Below, piece after piece: positions 9,511 to 20,225 of a stretch of DNA of 64,000 nt (position 1 is the first letter of the stretch; each line of letters opens with the position of its first letter). The translations under genes and the position numbers were made by a program. This stretch comes from an uncultured archaeon (lineage in GTDB: Archaea; Thermoproteota; Nitrososphaeria; JACIWG01). The stretch lies in assembly GCA_938034445.1 (NCBI GenBank), contig CALHLD010000024.1, positions 124,001 through 188,000 of the forward strand, read 5' to 3'. Under the pieces are notes generated by a model. That model was not told the origin of the DNA and did not search any database. It was given only the letters and a program-made list of their open reading frames with translations.

Positions 9511-11271
9511 ATGGTCGATGATTCTACTACACAAATTGCAAATCATTATAAAAAACTCTTTAGGTTTCCTTCATTAAAATCAGGATTACTCTTATTGATC
9601 ATCTCAAGTACAATTTTATCTCTACCATTCTATTATTACATTGATCTGAAGTTGTGGCTATTTGTTTTTCTAAGCTTTTTGGCTACAATTTTAATCGTTT
9701 CTTATATTGATACACTTTTAACATCTTTTTCTCCTATTTCTTCATTGAGACGTATACTTTTTGCAATTCTTTTTCAACTCTCTCCTTTGCTATTATTCTC
9801 CCTTTTATCACTAATTATTATCTTCTTAAAATGGTTTGATTTTGACACTTTTTTAAAAATGTTTATGTTTTGGGTGTTTTTCACGTTTAATTTGCGTTAT
9901 TTTATATTATATGCTGTGTTTTATCAAAAATATTTTTATTCCTTTGCGCATTCACTGATTTTACCTCTTTCTATTACTACATTTTTATTGTTATATTTTA
10001 GAACTATAAGCCCCAACTCTATTATAATTGTTTTGGCAATAAATTTAATTTTATCCATATTCTTCTCAATTTATATCAAGTCTATTGAGGCTGTGGGTTT
10101 ATCCTTGCTCAGATTTGGTTCATTTAAAATCTTATCTTCATACTTATATGCATGGGTTGGTTCTGATCCTACTCCCCTAGAAAATTTATTGGAAAAAAAT
10201 AGTGTTGAATCAAAAATTGAAACATATAAAATTAATTTGATAAATTATAACAAAAAGGTATCATTAGTTGTACCTGGCATTCATCCTGGCCCCTTCTCTC
10301 CAATTGGCAGTTATAATTTACCTTATGAAATAATAAACTTCTACAAGTTACAGAACATTAGCTCAATGGTTTTCCATAGCCCTTCATCACATGAAGTTAA
10401 TTTGCCCTCAAAAATTCAAACAGAACGTTATCTTAATTCATTAAATGATCTTTACCTTATTTCTCAAGGTTCACTTTGCAGTAAACCAATTAAGATAAGT
10501 AAGAATAAAGTTACTGTAACTGGATTAAAGTTTGCTGATATAATTTTGGTTTTCATAACCTTTGCACCCTATGGAATGGAGGATCTTCCAACGGAAATCT
10601 GTGAATATGTCAAAAGGCTAGAAGTTAATGGTATAAAGAAGATTATATTAGTTGATGCGCACAATGCTTTAGGGCCTATCCCAAACAAAGAAGATATAGA
10701 AGATTTAAAATCTTGTCTAGATGAGCTAATTGAAAAGTTAAAAAAATCGCCATTACATCCTTTTAAATATAATTTTACTCAAAAATATTTGTCTGAATTT
10801 AAAGAAGTTGGACCTGGTGGAATTTCCTGTCTTGCACTTCTAATTGATAAATTCCCTTACATAATTTATTCAATAGACTCTAACAATTCTGTACCAAATT
10901 TAAGACTAATTTTAGAAAAAGAATTACAGAAAAAAGGGCTATCTTTAATAGAAATGTGTACAACAGATTCGCATTTTTCCTCAGGCAAAATGCTATCAGA
11001 AAAGGGCTATTATGCGTTAGGCGAATTATCTGATTGCAACTATATTGTATCAAGGCTTGCAAGTATAGCAAATGAACTTACAACCGATTTCCAAGACTGT
11101 TTTTTTAAAACCTATTACATATTATCTAATCTGAAAATTTTAGGTCGAAATCAAATTAATACTTACTCAATTTTCTTAAATGCTACTCTATCATATGTAA
11201 AAAAGGGTGCAATTATATTGTTTATACTTGTATTATTATTTTTTGCGTTTTTTGTTATGTTTATTTGTTGA
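9511..11271 (+). CDS. DUF2070 membrane protein
   Basis: ~7 N-terminal TMs followed by soluble domain with LVVPGIHPGPFSPIGSYNLP, LVDAHNALG. Confidence 0.8.
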   Translation: MVDDSTTQIANHYKKLFRFPSLKSGLLLLIISSTILSLPFYYYIDLKLWLFVFLSFLATILIVSYIDTLLTSFSPISSLRRILFAILFQLSPLLLFSLLSLIIIFLKWFDFDTFLKMFMFWVFFTFNLRYFILYAVFYQKYFYSFAHSLILPLSITTFLLLYFRTISPNSIIIVLAINLILSIFFSIYIKSIEAVGLSLLRFGSFKILSSYLYAWVGSDPTPLENLLEKNSVESKIETYKINLINYNKKVSLVVPGIHPGPFSPIGSYNLPYEIINFYKLQNISSMVFHSPSSHEVNLPSKIQTERYLNSLNDLYLISQGSLCSKPIKISKNKVTVTGLKFADIILVFITFAPYGMEDLPTEICEYVKRLEVNGIKKIILVDAHNALGPIPNKEDIEDLKSCLDELIEKLKKSPLHPFKYNFTQKYLSEFKEVGPGGISCLALLIDKFPYIIYSIDSNNSVPNLRLILEKELQKKGLSLIEMCTTDSHFSSGKMLSEKGYYALGELSDCNYIVSRLASIANELTTDFQDCFFKTYYILSNLKILGRNQINTYSIFLNATLSYVKKGAIILFILVLLFFAFFVMFIC

Positions 11272-12794
11272 AAATATTTTACCCCAATTCAAATATATAC
11301 CCCATTTTCCTTAGATTATGTGTTAAACTGATGCGTAACCTAAATAGTATAATAGAAGAAATATTAAAAAAGACTTCAGGTTTAACTAGAGATGATATTA
11401 TTTCTTTAATTCAAGAAAAGAAGAAAAAAATTGGAAGTGGTTACCTAACTGACACAGGTGCTGCTTATTTGGTAGCAGCCGACCTGGGTGTGAGTTTAGA
11501 ATTCAATCTTCCCTCTACGGTTGAAATTAAAGATCTCTATATAGGTGCAAATTCTGTAAACGTTAATTGTAGAGTTTGTTCTGTGTCTAAATTGAAAAAA
11601 TATGTGAAAAAAGATTCGGCAGAAGGTTATTTGCTTCTTTTTACAGTTTTTGACAAGACTGGATTAGTTAAATGTTATGCTTGGGATTCCAAAGCAGAAG
11701 AAATTATGGCCATGAATTTAAAACCTAATGATGCAATCCAAATTAAAAAGGCTTATGTGAAATTAGATTTTGATAATACCCCTTCATTACATATTGGTCA
11801 AAAAGGTTCAGTAGAAAGGATAAGCATTCCTGAATCTACTGCGAGTTTGCCAACATTAGAAGACATCTCCCTTCCATTAGATAATTTTGCGCCTAAAACT
11901 ACATTATTCTGTTTAAAGGGCATTATACATACTCCTCCTTCACTTTCCACTTATACAAGAAAGAACGGCTCAAATGTTATAATATGTTCATTTCTAATAC
12001 GTGGATTAAAGTCATTTGATCAAAAGAATAGAGTTGTCCTATGGCTAAATGAAGATATAACCAACCATTTTCCACCAACCGGTTCAATAGTAGTAATTGG
12101 GCCCCTAAGATCTAAATCGTTGGCAACAGGCGAAATTGAATTCCATGGCGATGAAAAAACAATTATACTCCCGCTCTCACAAAAGCAACTATCTGAAGGT
12201 TCAGCGTCACCTTTTCGTATGGCTGTTAATGTTCTTTCAATAGGACCTTTAAAGAAAACAAAAAAAGGCGCTCCATTGGTAAATGTTCTTGTATATACAA
12301 ATGATAGTAAATATTATACATTAATTGGTTTAGAGGATGTGACCTCCTTTTTACTATCAATAAAACCAGGTGAGGCAATAGAAGGGGTGTTCAAGGTTAT
12401 AGATAGTGATAAGTTAATTTGTGTTAAAGCATCTGATATTGGTAAAAAATTTGGTGCTCCCGTATTGGACATGTCTCCTTTTTATGAAAAAATTTCAAAT
12501 ATAAAAGCTACTGTTAATGAAAATAAAATTTATTTTATCAAGGCTGTTGCTATTTCGCAAGCTACATCAAAAGAGATCCAATTAAAAAATGGTGAAAAGA
12601 TAAGTTTTTCAGAAATACTAATCGGAGATGAGACAGATGAAATAAGCTTAGTTGCATGGAGAGATTATACACAACTAATTGAAAATATATTCCCTGGTGA
12701 AAGATTGCTCATAAATGGAGTTAAACTTAAAACAAAACCTTTCCTTTGTTTAGAAGTAAAACCATATACCTCTATTTATAAGCTCAGAGAATAA
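11265..12794 (+). CDS. RPA-like OB-fold single-stranded DNA-binding protein (start possibly 11331)
   Basis: Multiple OB-fold repeats, e.g. FTVFDKTGLVKCYAWDSKAEEI, ILIGDETDEISLVAWRDYTQLIENIFPGERLLINGV. Confidence 0.8.
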   Translation: MLKIFYPNSNIYPIFLRLCVKLMRNLNSIIEEILKKTSGLTRDDIISLIQEKKKKIGSGYLTDTGAAYLVAADLGVSLEFNLPSTVEIKDLYIGANSVNVNCRVCSVSKLKKYVKKDSAEGYLLLFTVFDKTGLVKCYAWDSKAEEIMAMNLKPNDAIQIKKAYVKLDFDNTPSLHIGQKGSVERISIPESTASLPTLEDISLPLDNFAPKTTLFCLKGIIHTPPSLSTYTRKNGSNVIICSFLIRGLKSFDQKNRVVLWLNEDITNHFPPTGSIVVIGPLRSKSLATGEIEFHGDEKTIILPLSQKQLSEGSASPFRMAVNVLSIGPLKKTKKGAPLVNVLVYTNDSKYYTLIGLEDVTSFLLSIKPGEAIEGVFKVIDSDKLICVKASDIGKKFGAPVLDMSPFYEKISNIKATVNENKIYFIKAVAISQATSKEIQLKNGEKISFSEILIGDETDEISLVAWRDYTQLIENIFPGERLLINGVKLKTKPFLCLEVKPYTSIYKLRE

Positions 12795-12798
12795 ATTT

Positions 12799-15528
12799 TT
12801 AATCCCAAAAAGGTCTAGTTCTAATAAAGTTTTTTTCAGCTCTATAAATTTCATTTAATAATTCTGTTATGTCTGCCTTTTTATCTAGTATTTTACTTGC
12901 ATTTTGGGGTCCAATTCCGTAACCAGAAAGTACAAAGATCGCTCTTTTGCCAAAATTCTGGATTAATGAAGATACGCACCAGAGTTTTTTGTATTGTTTT
13001 TCCTCCTCTTTTGAAAGTTCTTTTCCTCTTATCTTCTTCATAATTATCTCTTTTGCTTTTTTATCCCAAATGGATGTGATCGTAACTAATCTGGATCTAC
13101 ATATAGTGCAGTATATGGTTTCCTCTATGTCTTTAGTTTGTATGATTTTCTCCAGTTTGCCACATGTTAGGCATAATAATAGATGCTTTTTGTTTTCTAA
13201 TCTTTCTTTAACAATATTTAGCATTGTTTCATCAATATCGTATACACTTGCAACATTTTTTATAGCATGCTTAAAACCTATTTTTGCTAAAGGAGAAAAA
13301 TTTTCTACTTCCCTATAAAAGATTTGTAATTTTCTTTCGCGTATCTTTCTTAATATTTCACTAGTTATTTCTAAATCAAACTTATCTATAAAAATTTCAT
13401 TTAGAGTTTCATTATAAAAAGCAGTACCATAATATCTTCTCAACAAAAATGAACTGAGCTTACTATCATAAGAAAGATGGCGAGGAACAATACCAAATCT
13501 TTTTGCAATATTCCAACCACGTGTACGGATAAGATTAGTATCTTTTAATGCGACTTCTAATACTTCTTTTAAATTGACTTCTTTAGATAAAACCCCTTTA
13601 ATGTCACTAAATGTAAGAATGTATCCACCATTAAGAATTATTCTGTAAGGATCAAAATTGTATTCAATATTGTATCCTAATTTCGAAGATAAGAGTGTAC
13701 TTAATAGAATTCCTAAAGTATTATTCACCTTAGTTCCAAAGCACGCATGTAGTACAAATATACCTCTACCCTTCTCTTTTTCAATAATTATTTGCCTATC
13801 ATCTGGAATTTGTTCCAACAAATTCCTAGTATTTTCTAATTCTTGTTTTATTATAGCACCTGTACCACTATGCGTTATTGAATTTAAAATTTCTTTTCTT
13901 AATCTACCTGCTCGCTGTGCAGTAAAAAAATCGACAGGAATTGTCTCACCAAACCAGAATGGCACTTCACTTTCTGATAGGCTTTTAGGCTCCACTTTAA
14001 CAATCTGTTTTGTTTCATCAATTGAAATTATACTCCATCCGTTGCCCTTCAAAATAAAAGGTTTCTCTGCCTCCAATGCTTCATTAACAAATAAATGATC
14101 AATACTTCCTATTTTACTATTATTAAGTGCATTTATTACAGAATACTGTACATTATCAGGTATCATTGAAATATTATTAAAATAATATTCATAACTTTTT
14201 CTTCCTCTAAAAATTTGGTTATCCACTAAACGAATTGCACCAATTTCAGATAAAATTTCTAAAATTGATAAAATTTCTTCGATGGTTATGTCTTTGTAAA
14301 AAAGTGTTTTCCTAGAAAATTTTAAGATTTCATCTATTCCAATTGACTTATACACAATTGTTAATCCCACTATATGGTGTGCTAAAACATCTAATGCCTT
14401 ATAGTGGACTGTTGGTTCCTCCAATTTACCATCTTTTATCAGTTCACATATTGCTTCTGTTTCCAGATAATCATCAATAGAATTACTAAGAATAATTCCT
14501 TTTGCTCTCCCTCCGATCCTATGTTCACTACGTCCTACACGCTGCAATAGTTTTATAGCTTGACGAGGGGATTCAATTTGAATAACTAAAGATATTGTGC
14601 CAATATCTATTCCTAATTCCAATGAGGATGTTGAAATAACAATTTTCGTTTCTCCTTCTTTCAAGTTTTTTTCAGTCTGTTCACGAACTTCCCTAGAAAG
14701 GGATCCATGGTGTACTTCTACCGGTAATTCTGGTCTCTTGGCTTTTATTATTGCCGCTAAATACTCAGCCATCTGTCGAGTGTTAGTAAAAATAATAACA
14801 GATTTCTTGTTCAAGAAAGGCCCTTCAATTATTTCTATAATCTTCTCCGCCAAATAATTGATTTCTCCATCAACGAAAATATTTTCAAAAGAATATTCTC
14901 TAGATGATTTATCAACTATAATTGCTCCATCCCTTTCTAGGCCAAAAAGAAATTTTTTAATTTTATCTGGATTTCCTACAGTAGCCGACAAGCCAACACG
15001 AATAAAATTTTCTTTAACTTTTTCTAAACGTTCTAAAGATAATGCAAGATGTACTCCTCTTTTACTATTAATTAATTCATGAACTTCATCTACTATAACC
15101 CAATCAAGGTTTTTAAACCATTTTATATAAGGTTGCAAAGTTATAAGAACTCCTAACGTCTCAGGTGTAGTGATTAAGATATCTGGTGGATCCTGCTGGA
15201 TTAGTTTACGTAACTTTGTAGGAGTATCCCCATGTCTAACCTCAACTTTCAAATCAAAGTATTCAGCATAATTTCTTATTCTACGTAATAAGTCACGATT
15301 AAGTGCTCTTAAGGGTGTAATGTAAAGTACATAAGGTTTCCCTCTAATTTTATTTTCTGACGCATAAAAAAGTATAGGTAGTATTGCTGCCTCTGTTTTT
15401 CCTGTACCAGTAGGTGAAATAATTAGCGTATTTCTTCTCCTTAAAATAATAGGTATCACTTTTTTCTGTATGTTAGTAAGTTCCTTGAATCCAAGATTGG
15501 ATATTTGGCAAAATAATTTTTCCATCAT
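12799..15528 (-). CDS. lhr: Lhr-type ATP-dependent helicase
   Basis: SF2 motifs ISPTGTGKTEAAILP, DEVHEL, GLSATVGNP, SSLELGIDIG, LQRVGRSEHRIGG; DUF1998-like/zinc C-terminal region. Confidence 0.92.
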   Translation of the reverse strand: MMEKLFCQISNLGFKELTNIQKKVIPIILRRRNTLIISPTGTGKTEAAILPILFYASENKIRGKPYVLYITPLRALNRDLLRRIRNYAEYFDLKVEVRHGDTPTKLRKLIQQDPPDILITTPETLGVLITLQPYIKWFKNLDWVIVDEVHELINSKRGVHLALSLERLEKVKENFIRVGLSATVGNPDKIKKFLFGLERDGAIIVDKSSREYSFENIFVDGEINYLAEKIIEIIEGPFLNKKSVIIFTNTRQMAEYLAAIIKAKRPELPVEVHHGSLSREVREQTEKNLKEGETKIVISTSSLELGIDIGTISLVIQIESPRQAIKLLQRVGRSEHRIGGRAKGIILSNSIDDYLETEAICELIKDGKLEEPTVHYKALDVLAHHIVGLTIVYKSIGIDEILKFSRKTLFYKDITIEEILSILEILSEIGAIRLVDNQIFRGRKSYEYYFNNISMIPDNVQYSVINALNNSKIGSIDHLFVNEALEAEKPFILKGNGWSIISIDETKQIVKVEPKSLSESEVPFWFGETIPVDFFTAQRAGRLRKEILNSITHSGTGAIIKQELENTRNLLEQIPDDRQIIIEKEKGRGIFVLHACFGTKVNNTLGILLSTLLSSKLGYNIEYNFDPYRIILNGGYILTFSDIKGVLSKEVNLKEVLEVALKDTNLIRTRGWNIAKRFGIVPRHLSYDSKLSSFLLRRYYGTAFYNETLNEIFIDKFDLEITSEILRKIRERKLQIFYREVENFSPLAKIGFKHAIKNVASVYDIDETMLNIVKERLENKKHLLLCLTCGKLEKIIQTKDIEETIYCTICRSRLVTITSIWDKKAKEIIMKKIRGKELSKEEEKQYKKLWCVSSLIQNFGKRAIFVLSGYGIGPQNASKILDKKADITELLNEIYRAEKNFIRTRPFWD

Positions 15529-15662
15529 TCCTTTCTCTTAAAGTTTGAGTATTCATAAAAGAAGAGTATCAAAAGTCCTAATGCAAACAGTAGATAAAGT
15601 AGTATATTCCAATAATTAAAGAATGATGTTATATCCACATCAGAAACTTCCTTCTCTACCAT
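15525..15662 (-). CDS. 45-aa single-TM microprotein, translationally overlapping lhr (ATGA)
   Basis: Manual translation MVEKEVSDVDITSFFNYWNILLYLLFALGLLILFFYEYSNFKRKE*; stop overlaps Lhr start. Confidence 0.6.
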   Translation of the reverse strand: MVEKEVSDVDITSFFNYWNILLYLLFALGLLILFFYEYSNFKRKE

Positions 15663-15688
15663 ATATAATTTTTTTGTTGTATAATAGG

Positions 15689-15761
15689 AGCTCCGGGCGG
15701 GCTTTGAACCCGCGACCTATAGCTTACAAGGCTATCGCTCTGCCAGCTGAGCTACCGGAGC
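15689..15761 (-). tRNA. tRNA-Thr(TGT)
   Basis: GCTCCGGTAGCTCAGCTGGCAGAGCGATAGCCTTGTAAGCTATAGGTCGCGGGTTCAAAGCCCGCCCGGAGCT; cloverleaf folds. Confidence 0.95.
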
Positions 15762-15794
15762 TCGTCAAATCTTAATAAAGTGTATTTAAAACTT

Positions 15795-16112
15795 TTACTT
15801 TAGACTATTGAAAACAAATTTAGAAAAAATTTCAATTTCTTCATCCGTAAAATAGTATGTGATGTAATCTTTTCTTTTTTTTGCAAGCAATAATGCCTTT
15901 AAATGATAACACATTTTTTTTCTTTTTTTGATAAGACATAGATAATAAAAATCTTTACAGGTGCAAAAAAGTGGTTTGTCGTTTACTAAATAGTCTCCTT
16001 CCTCTCCTACAACGGACCAAATTTCAATATTACTTGGTAAAAATATATGTCTTTTAACACCGCCTCTATCTAAAATTAATTTTATTCTTTCTTTTTCTCT
16101 TTTTTTCTTCAT
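15795..16112 (-). CDS. SWIM zinc-finger domain protein
   Basis: FCTCKDFYYLCLIKKRKKMCYHLKALLLA (CxC...CxH). Confidence 0.8.
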   Translation of the reverse strand: MKKKREKERIKLILDRGGVKRHIFLPSNIEIWSVVGEEGDYLVNDKPLFCTCKDFYYLCLIKKRKKMCYHLKALLLAKKRKDYITYYFTDEEIEIFSKFVFNSLK

Positions 16113-16155
16113 TGTATACTAATATACTTAAATAAAGAATATAAATTGTTATCAA

Positions 16156-16914
16156 GTGTTGCATACAAAAATAACTTTCCTATATCCAGATGCCACCTTA
16201 AAAATAGAAATAGGCAGTGATAACTTTTTATGTATTAGTGATTTGCACATTGGTTATTCGCCTTCTCCACTAGTAAAAGTTGATAGTAAAAGAATTGCTT
16301 TTATTCTTTCAAGGAAAATAGAAGAACTTTGTAAAAAAGCAAAATCTAATAACCTAATAATTTTAGGTGACTTAAAACATACTATTGGACGTGTTACTTT
16401 AAATGAACAAAGATCACTTAAATTATTTTTTAATAAAATTAGCTCATGCTTTAAAAAAATATATTTAGTTCAAGGAAATCATGATGCTGGTATTCAAAAC
16501 CTTTTACCAACAAATACTGAATTAATCAAAAAAGGATTAATTTTAAGCAACTTCTATTTTATGCATGGTCATTCTTTACCAATTCCAGATGTAAGAAAAG
16601 TAAACACGATTATTATGGGCCATATCCATCCACTATATTTTAAAGAAAATTCTCCATTAAACGGCCAAAGAATTTGGGTAATAATTAAGTTACACATAAA
16701 ACAAATTTTCCCATCTCTAAAGAAAGTATATCGTCTAATAATTATGCCTACCTTTAATTATGAGCTCTATTTGCCATCATATTTTATCTCTCCTTATAAT
16801 TTTATTGGTAGAAACTCTCCATTGTTGAATAAATGTAAGCAAGATATATTGTCTACAAAAATCATATCTACGAATGGTGTACTTTTAGCTGACGCTCGAA
16901 GTAATATTCCCTGA
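16156..16914 (+). CDS. Calcineurin-like metallophosphoesterase
   Basis: CISDLHIGYSP, LGDLKHTIG, VQGNHDAG, FMHGHSLP, IMGHIHPLYF. Confidence 0.9.
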   Translation: MLHTKITFLYPDATLKIEIGSDNFLCISDLHIGYSPSPLVKVDSKRIAFILSRKIEELCKKAKSNNLIILGDLKHTIGRVTLNEQRSLKLFFNKISSCFKKIYLVQGNHDAGIQNLLPTNTELIKKGLILSNFYFMHGHSLPIPDVRKVNTIIMGHIHPLYFKENSPLNGQRIWVIIKLHIKQIFPSLKKVYRLIIMPTFNYELYLPSYFISPYNFIGRNSPLLNKCKQDILSTKIISTNGVLLADARSNIP

Positions 16915-17673
16915 TACTACCCTTTTGAATTTTGGTTTCCTTGGTATTATAGCCACTTCTTTTTTAACTAATATCCCTTCACCCTGGGCAAAAATATATG
17001 CCTTAATTCCAAATTTATTTTGTGGTGTTACCGAATAAAATGAATATGGATAAAATAAAAATGGATCTTCAACTCTAGTAAAATCATGTGGTAACTTAAT
17101 AATAAACTCATTGCTATTTTTTATTGTGCCCTCACATAATACATATTCGTCAAACTTTTCATCTTTTCCTTTAATCCATTCCCTTATTATTATACCACCT
17201 GTCACATTCTTCATACTTTCCATTAGTTTGCAAGTTATCTCTTCATCTGGTTCGCAATATAATTTATCAATAAGTAATAATTCGCTTTTAGAGCCTTCCA
17301 TTTTCTCGTTTTCTACTTTATAAACTGGTAAAACTTTCAGTCTTATTTCTGTTCTAGGAAAAAGTATCCTACCACCAAATCTTGGACAACCAATAATTAA
17401 TGAACACCTTGTTTTGAAATGCTTACTGGAAACAGTTGGTGGAAATGTCTCAGGGTATTTAATTTCTGTTTCTCCTTCAACTAGATCTTTTTCAATAATA
17501 AAAGAAAAAATAACTCTATATTCAGGGAAACCTTTTTTCTCTTTTCCATTTAGTAGGTCAGAAATTGTAATTATATATAATTTGAGTTTCAAAACTCTAC
17601 CACTATAATTTTTTATCCTTAAACTTTCTCCAACAAACAAAGTACTTTTCTCAATAAATACATCTTTTATCAT
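16885..17673 (-). CDS. Arrestin-like beta-sandwich domain protein (tentative)
   Basis: 262 aa; FPPTVSSKHFKTRCSLIIGCPRFGGR resembles the arrestin-fold PPT/S..GKHF..RY.L signature. Confidence 0.45.
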   Translation of the reverse strand: MIKDVFIEKSTLFVGESLRIKNYSGRVLKLKLYIITISDLLNGKEKKGFPEYRVIFSFIIEKDLVEGETEIKYPETFPPTVSSKHFKTRCSLIIGCPRFGGRILFPRTEIRLKVLPVYKVENEKMEGSKSELLLIDKLYCEPDEEITCKLMESMKNVTGGIIIREWIKGKDEKFDEYVLCEGTIKNSNEFIIKLPHDFTRVEDPFLFYPYSFYSVTPQNKFGIKAYIFAQGEGILVKKEVAIIPRKPKFKRVVSGNITSSVS

Positions 17674-18302
17674 CTAATTCACTTCAACTAAGTAATATTC
17701 CCTTAGAAAACTTGGTTTTTTAATCACTTTAACCTTTTTATAATCATGATTAAAAAGATGCAATCTAATATTCTTCTCCTTAATACCCCACTTTTCTTTA
17801 TTTTCAGAAATAAAATATATAATACGTTGTGTCATTTCCTTCAAAAATTTTATTTTTGTTTCTTGAAATTTAAGCTCTTTTTCATAAAATTCTAATACTT
17901 TAGTTAGCGCAAGCCATCTAAAGAAAATTATAGCCACAACACTCCATCCCAACAATATTAAAAGATTAAAATCCAGATATCCAAATGAAAAAATATAGAC
18001 AATAGAAAACATAAATATAAAAATAAATATTCTAATCAAAAATTTTGTTATTAAAAAAATTTTTGCATAAAAGTGTGCACTTGAATCTTTTGATGGCAGA
18101 TTTATTATGTAATCTGCTATCTCAAATATTTTTCTCTGTTCATTTCTATCAATTTTATGTTTAATTATATCCTTAACCTCTTCTACTTTAATTTTAACTT
18201 TTTTTTTAAATCAACATTTCTTCCTGTGGTGTATCCATCAAAAGCTTCAGCTAAAAAAAGTAAACTGTTTATCTTACTCTTATCTATTCCAGTTTTTGGC
18301 AT
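17674..18302 (-). CDS. Two-TM membrane protein, apparently interrupted by a frameshift in an A9 tract
   Basis: 17674-18039 ORF extends upstream in frame to the A9 run (T9 at 18199-18207 on + strand), then joins MPKTGIDKSKINSLLFLAEAFDGYTTGRNVDLK in another frame; 629 nt + 1 = 210 codons. Confidence 0.6.
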
Positions 18303-18465
18303 AATTTTACTTTCATTTATTATTAAGGCTTAATAAATGTTTGTAACATTATCTGGATTGTATATTTTAGATAAAAAGTTTATAATTATTAATAATTTTT
18401 AAAAAAAATTTAATATTTAAAAAATTAAAAAGAATAATGCTTAAATATAAAGTAATGATAACCAT

Positions 18466-20182
18466 TTGTTCATGTCACAAGAAGCGCCCACTCTGTTTGT
18501 TAGGAGGGCTTCTGGCTTAGTTAGAACAATAGGTCCGTTTACTGCCTTTATGATTGTCTTCAGCCATACAGTAGGTGGAGGCATCCATAAACTTGCAGTG
18601 CAAGCTGCGTACACAAGTCCTGGCGCCTACATTCCATACTCCTTCCTTGTTACAGGTTTGTTAGCAGGATTACCTACTGCCATAATATACACAATGCTTG
18701 GCTCAATGATGCCACGAACTGGAGGTGACTATATATTTATAACGAGAGGTTTAAGCCCAATACTAGGTTTCGTTTCTTCCTGGGGGTTTCTGGTTTACTG
18801 AAGTATTAAGTTATGGTATTATCTCCTGGTATTCTATAGACTTTTTTGCAGGTGCGTTAACCATATCTGGTGTTGTGCTTAATAATCCTGGATTAACTGG
18901 GTTTGCACAATGGCTTTCTACAATAGAAGGCCACTGGATTGTTGGCTCACTATTTGTTTTCGGTTTTGCTCTACTTGCACTTTTTGGTATGCGGGTATAC
19001 AGTTGGATAGTAAATATACTGGGCACCCTTGCTATCATAGGTGTTATTAGTAATCTTATTATCTTAGGTGGTTTTGGGCTTGCAACTGGCGCAGCTGTAA
19101 CTGGATGGAATCGAGTGTTTGGTGAGGGTGCCTATCAAAAAATAGTACAAAAGTCTTTTGAGCTCTCTTCTCAATATGGGGCTGTCTTCCCAGTTTCTGT
19201 ATTTAGTTGGACTGATACAATGCGTGCTGGAATTGGTGCAATATGGGCTTACATAGGTATCACATCTGCCGTATATGTAGGTGGTGAAATAAAATCCCCA
19301 TCAAAAACTTTATTCATTTCACAGGTACTAGGAACAATTGTTATTATGCTCTACTATATCGGATTACCTGCATTAGTATATAATACATGGCGCGTTCCTT
19401 CTAATATTTTAGAAGAAACAGGAGCAAGTAAAATTCTCGCACAAATGAATGTACCGCAAGATAGAGTTTACTTTATTGCACTTTACCAATTCCTAATAAA
19501 TAATTGGGGTTCAAAAAATGTTGCAGCTCTCTTAGGTGTGCCTGAAACTAGCCTACTTCCAGCTGGTGTAGTAACCACGTATACTGTTACACTTTTGCCC
19601 TCTGAATTGGCTTGGCTCCAAGTATTAAATGGTGTACTAGTTGGAATCGTATTGCTAAAGGACATTCCTGCATTCTTCCTAGTAAGCAGTAGAATGATTT
19701 TTGCATGGTCATTTGACAGATTCTTTCCTGAGATTTTCTCTAATGTTAACAGCAAATTTAACAGTCCCCATTGGGCTATAATTCTAACAATGATTGGCGG
19801 CCTACTTGGTGTTATACTAAATATAATAAGTGGTGAATGGCTTGCCTCAGTAGACACAACCATGTTATATCAATTTGCTGTAATGATTGCAGGTTTATCC
19901 GCAGCAGTTTTACCCTTTATAAGATCAGACATATATGAAAAATCACCAGCAAAATATTCAATAGCTGGTATACCTCTACTTAGTCTTTTTGGAATAATTG
20001 CCTTTGGATCAAACTTTTATTTCCTAATTGTAGCTGGAACATGGTTGAATCCAGAAAGAGACTTGGTCATGCAAACCTTCTGGATGGCTCTTGGTGTTGC
20101 AATATTTACTGGCTACCTTATTAAGAACGTTAAACGTGGTATTGACGTAAAAACAATATATACTGAGATTCCACCAGCCTAG
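18466..20182 (+). CDS. APC-superfamily amino acid permease, frameshifted at GGGGG (18782-18786)
   Basis: 18466-18801 and 18875-20182 ORFs join as ...GFVSSWGFWFTEVLSYGIISWYSIDFFAGALTISGVVLNNPG... if one G is removed; 1716 nt = 572 codons. Confidence 0.85.
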
Positions 20183-20225
20183 CCCCCACTATTTTATTTT
20201 TATATATGGTTCATGCAAATATAAG

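Noticed and set aside
12947-15082. Plus-strand ORFs of 74-146 aa
   Set aside because: Antisense shadows of lhr with Ser/Phe/Ile-rich composition
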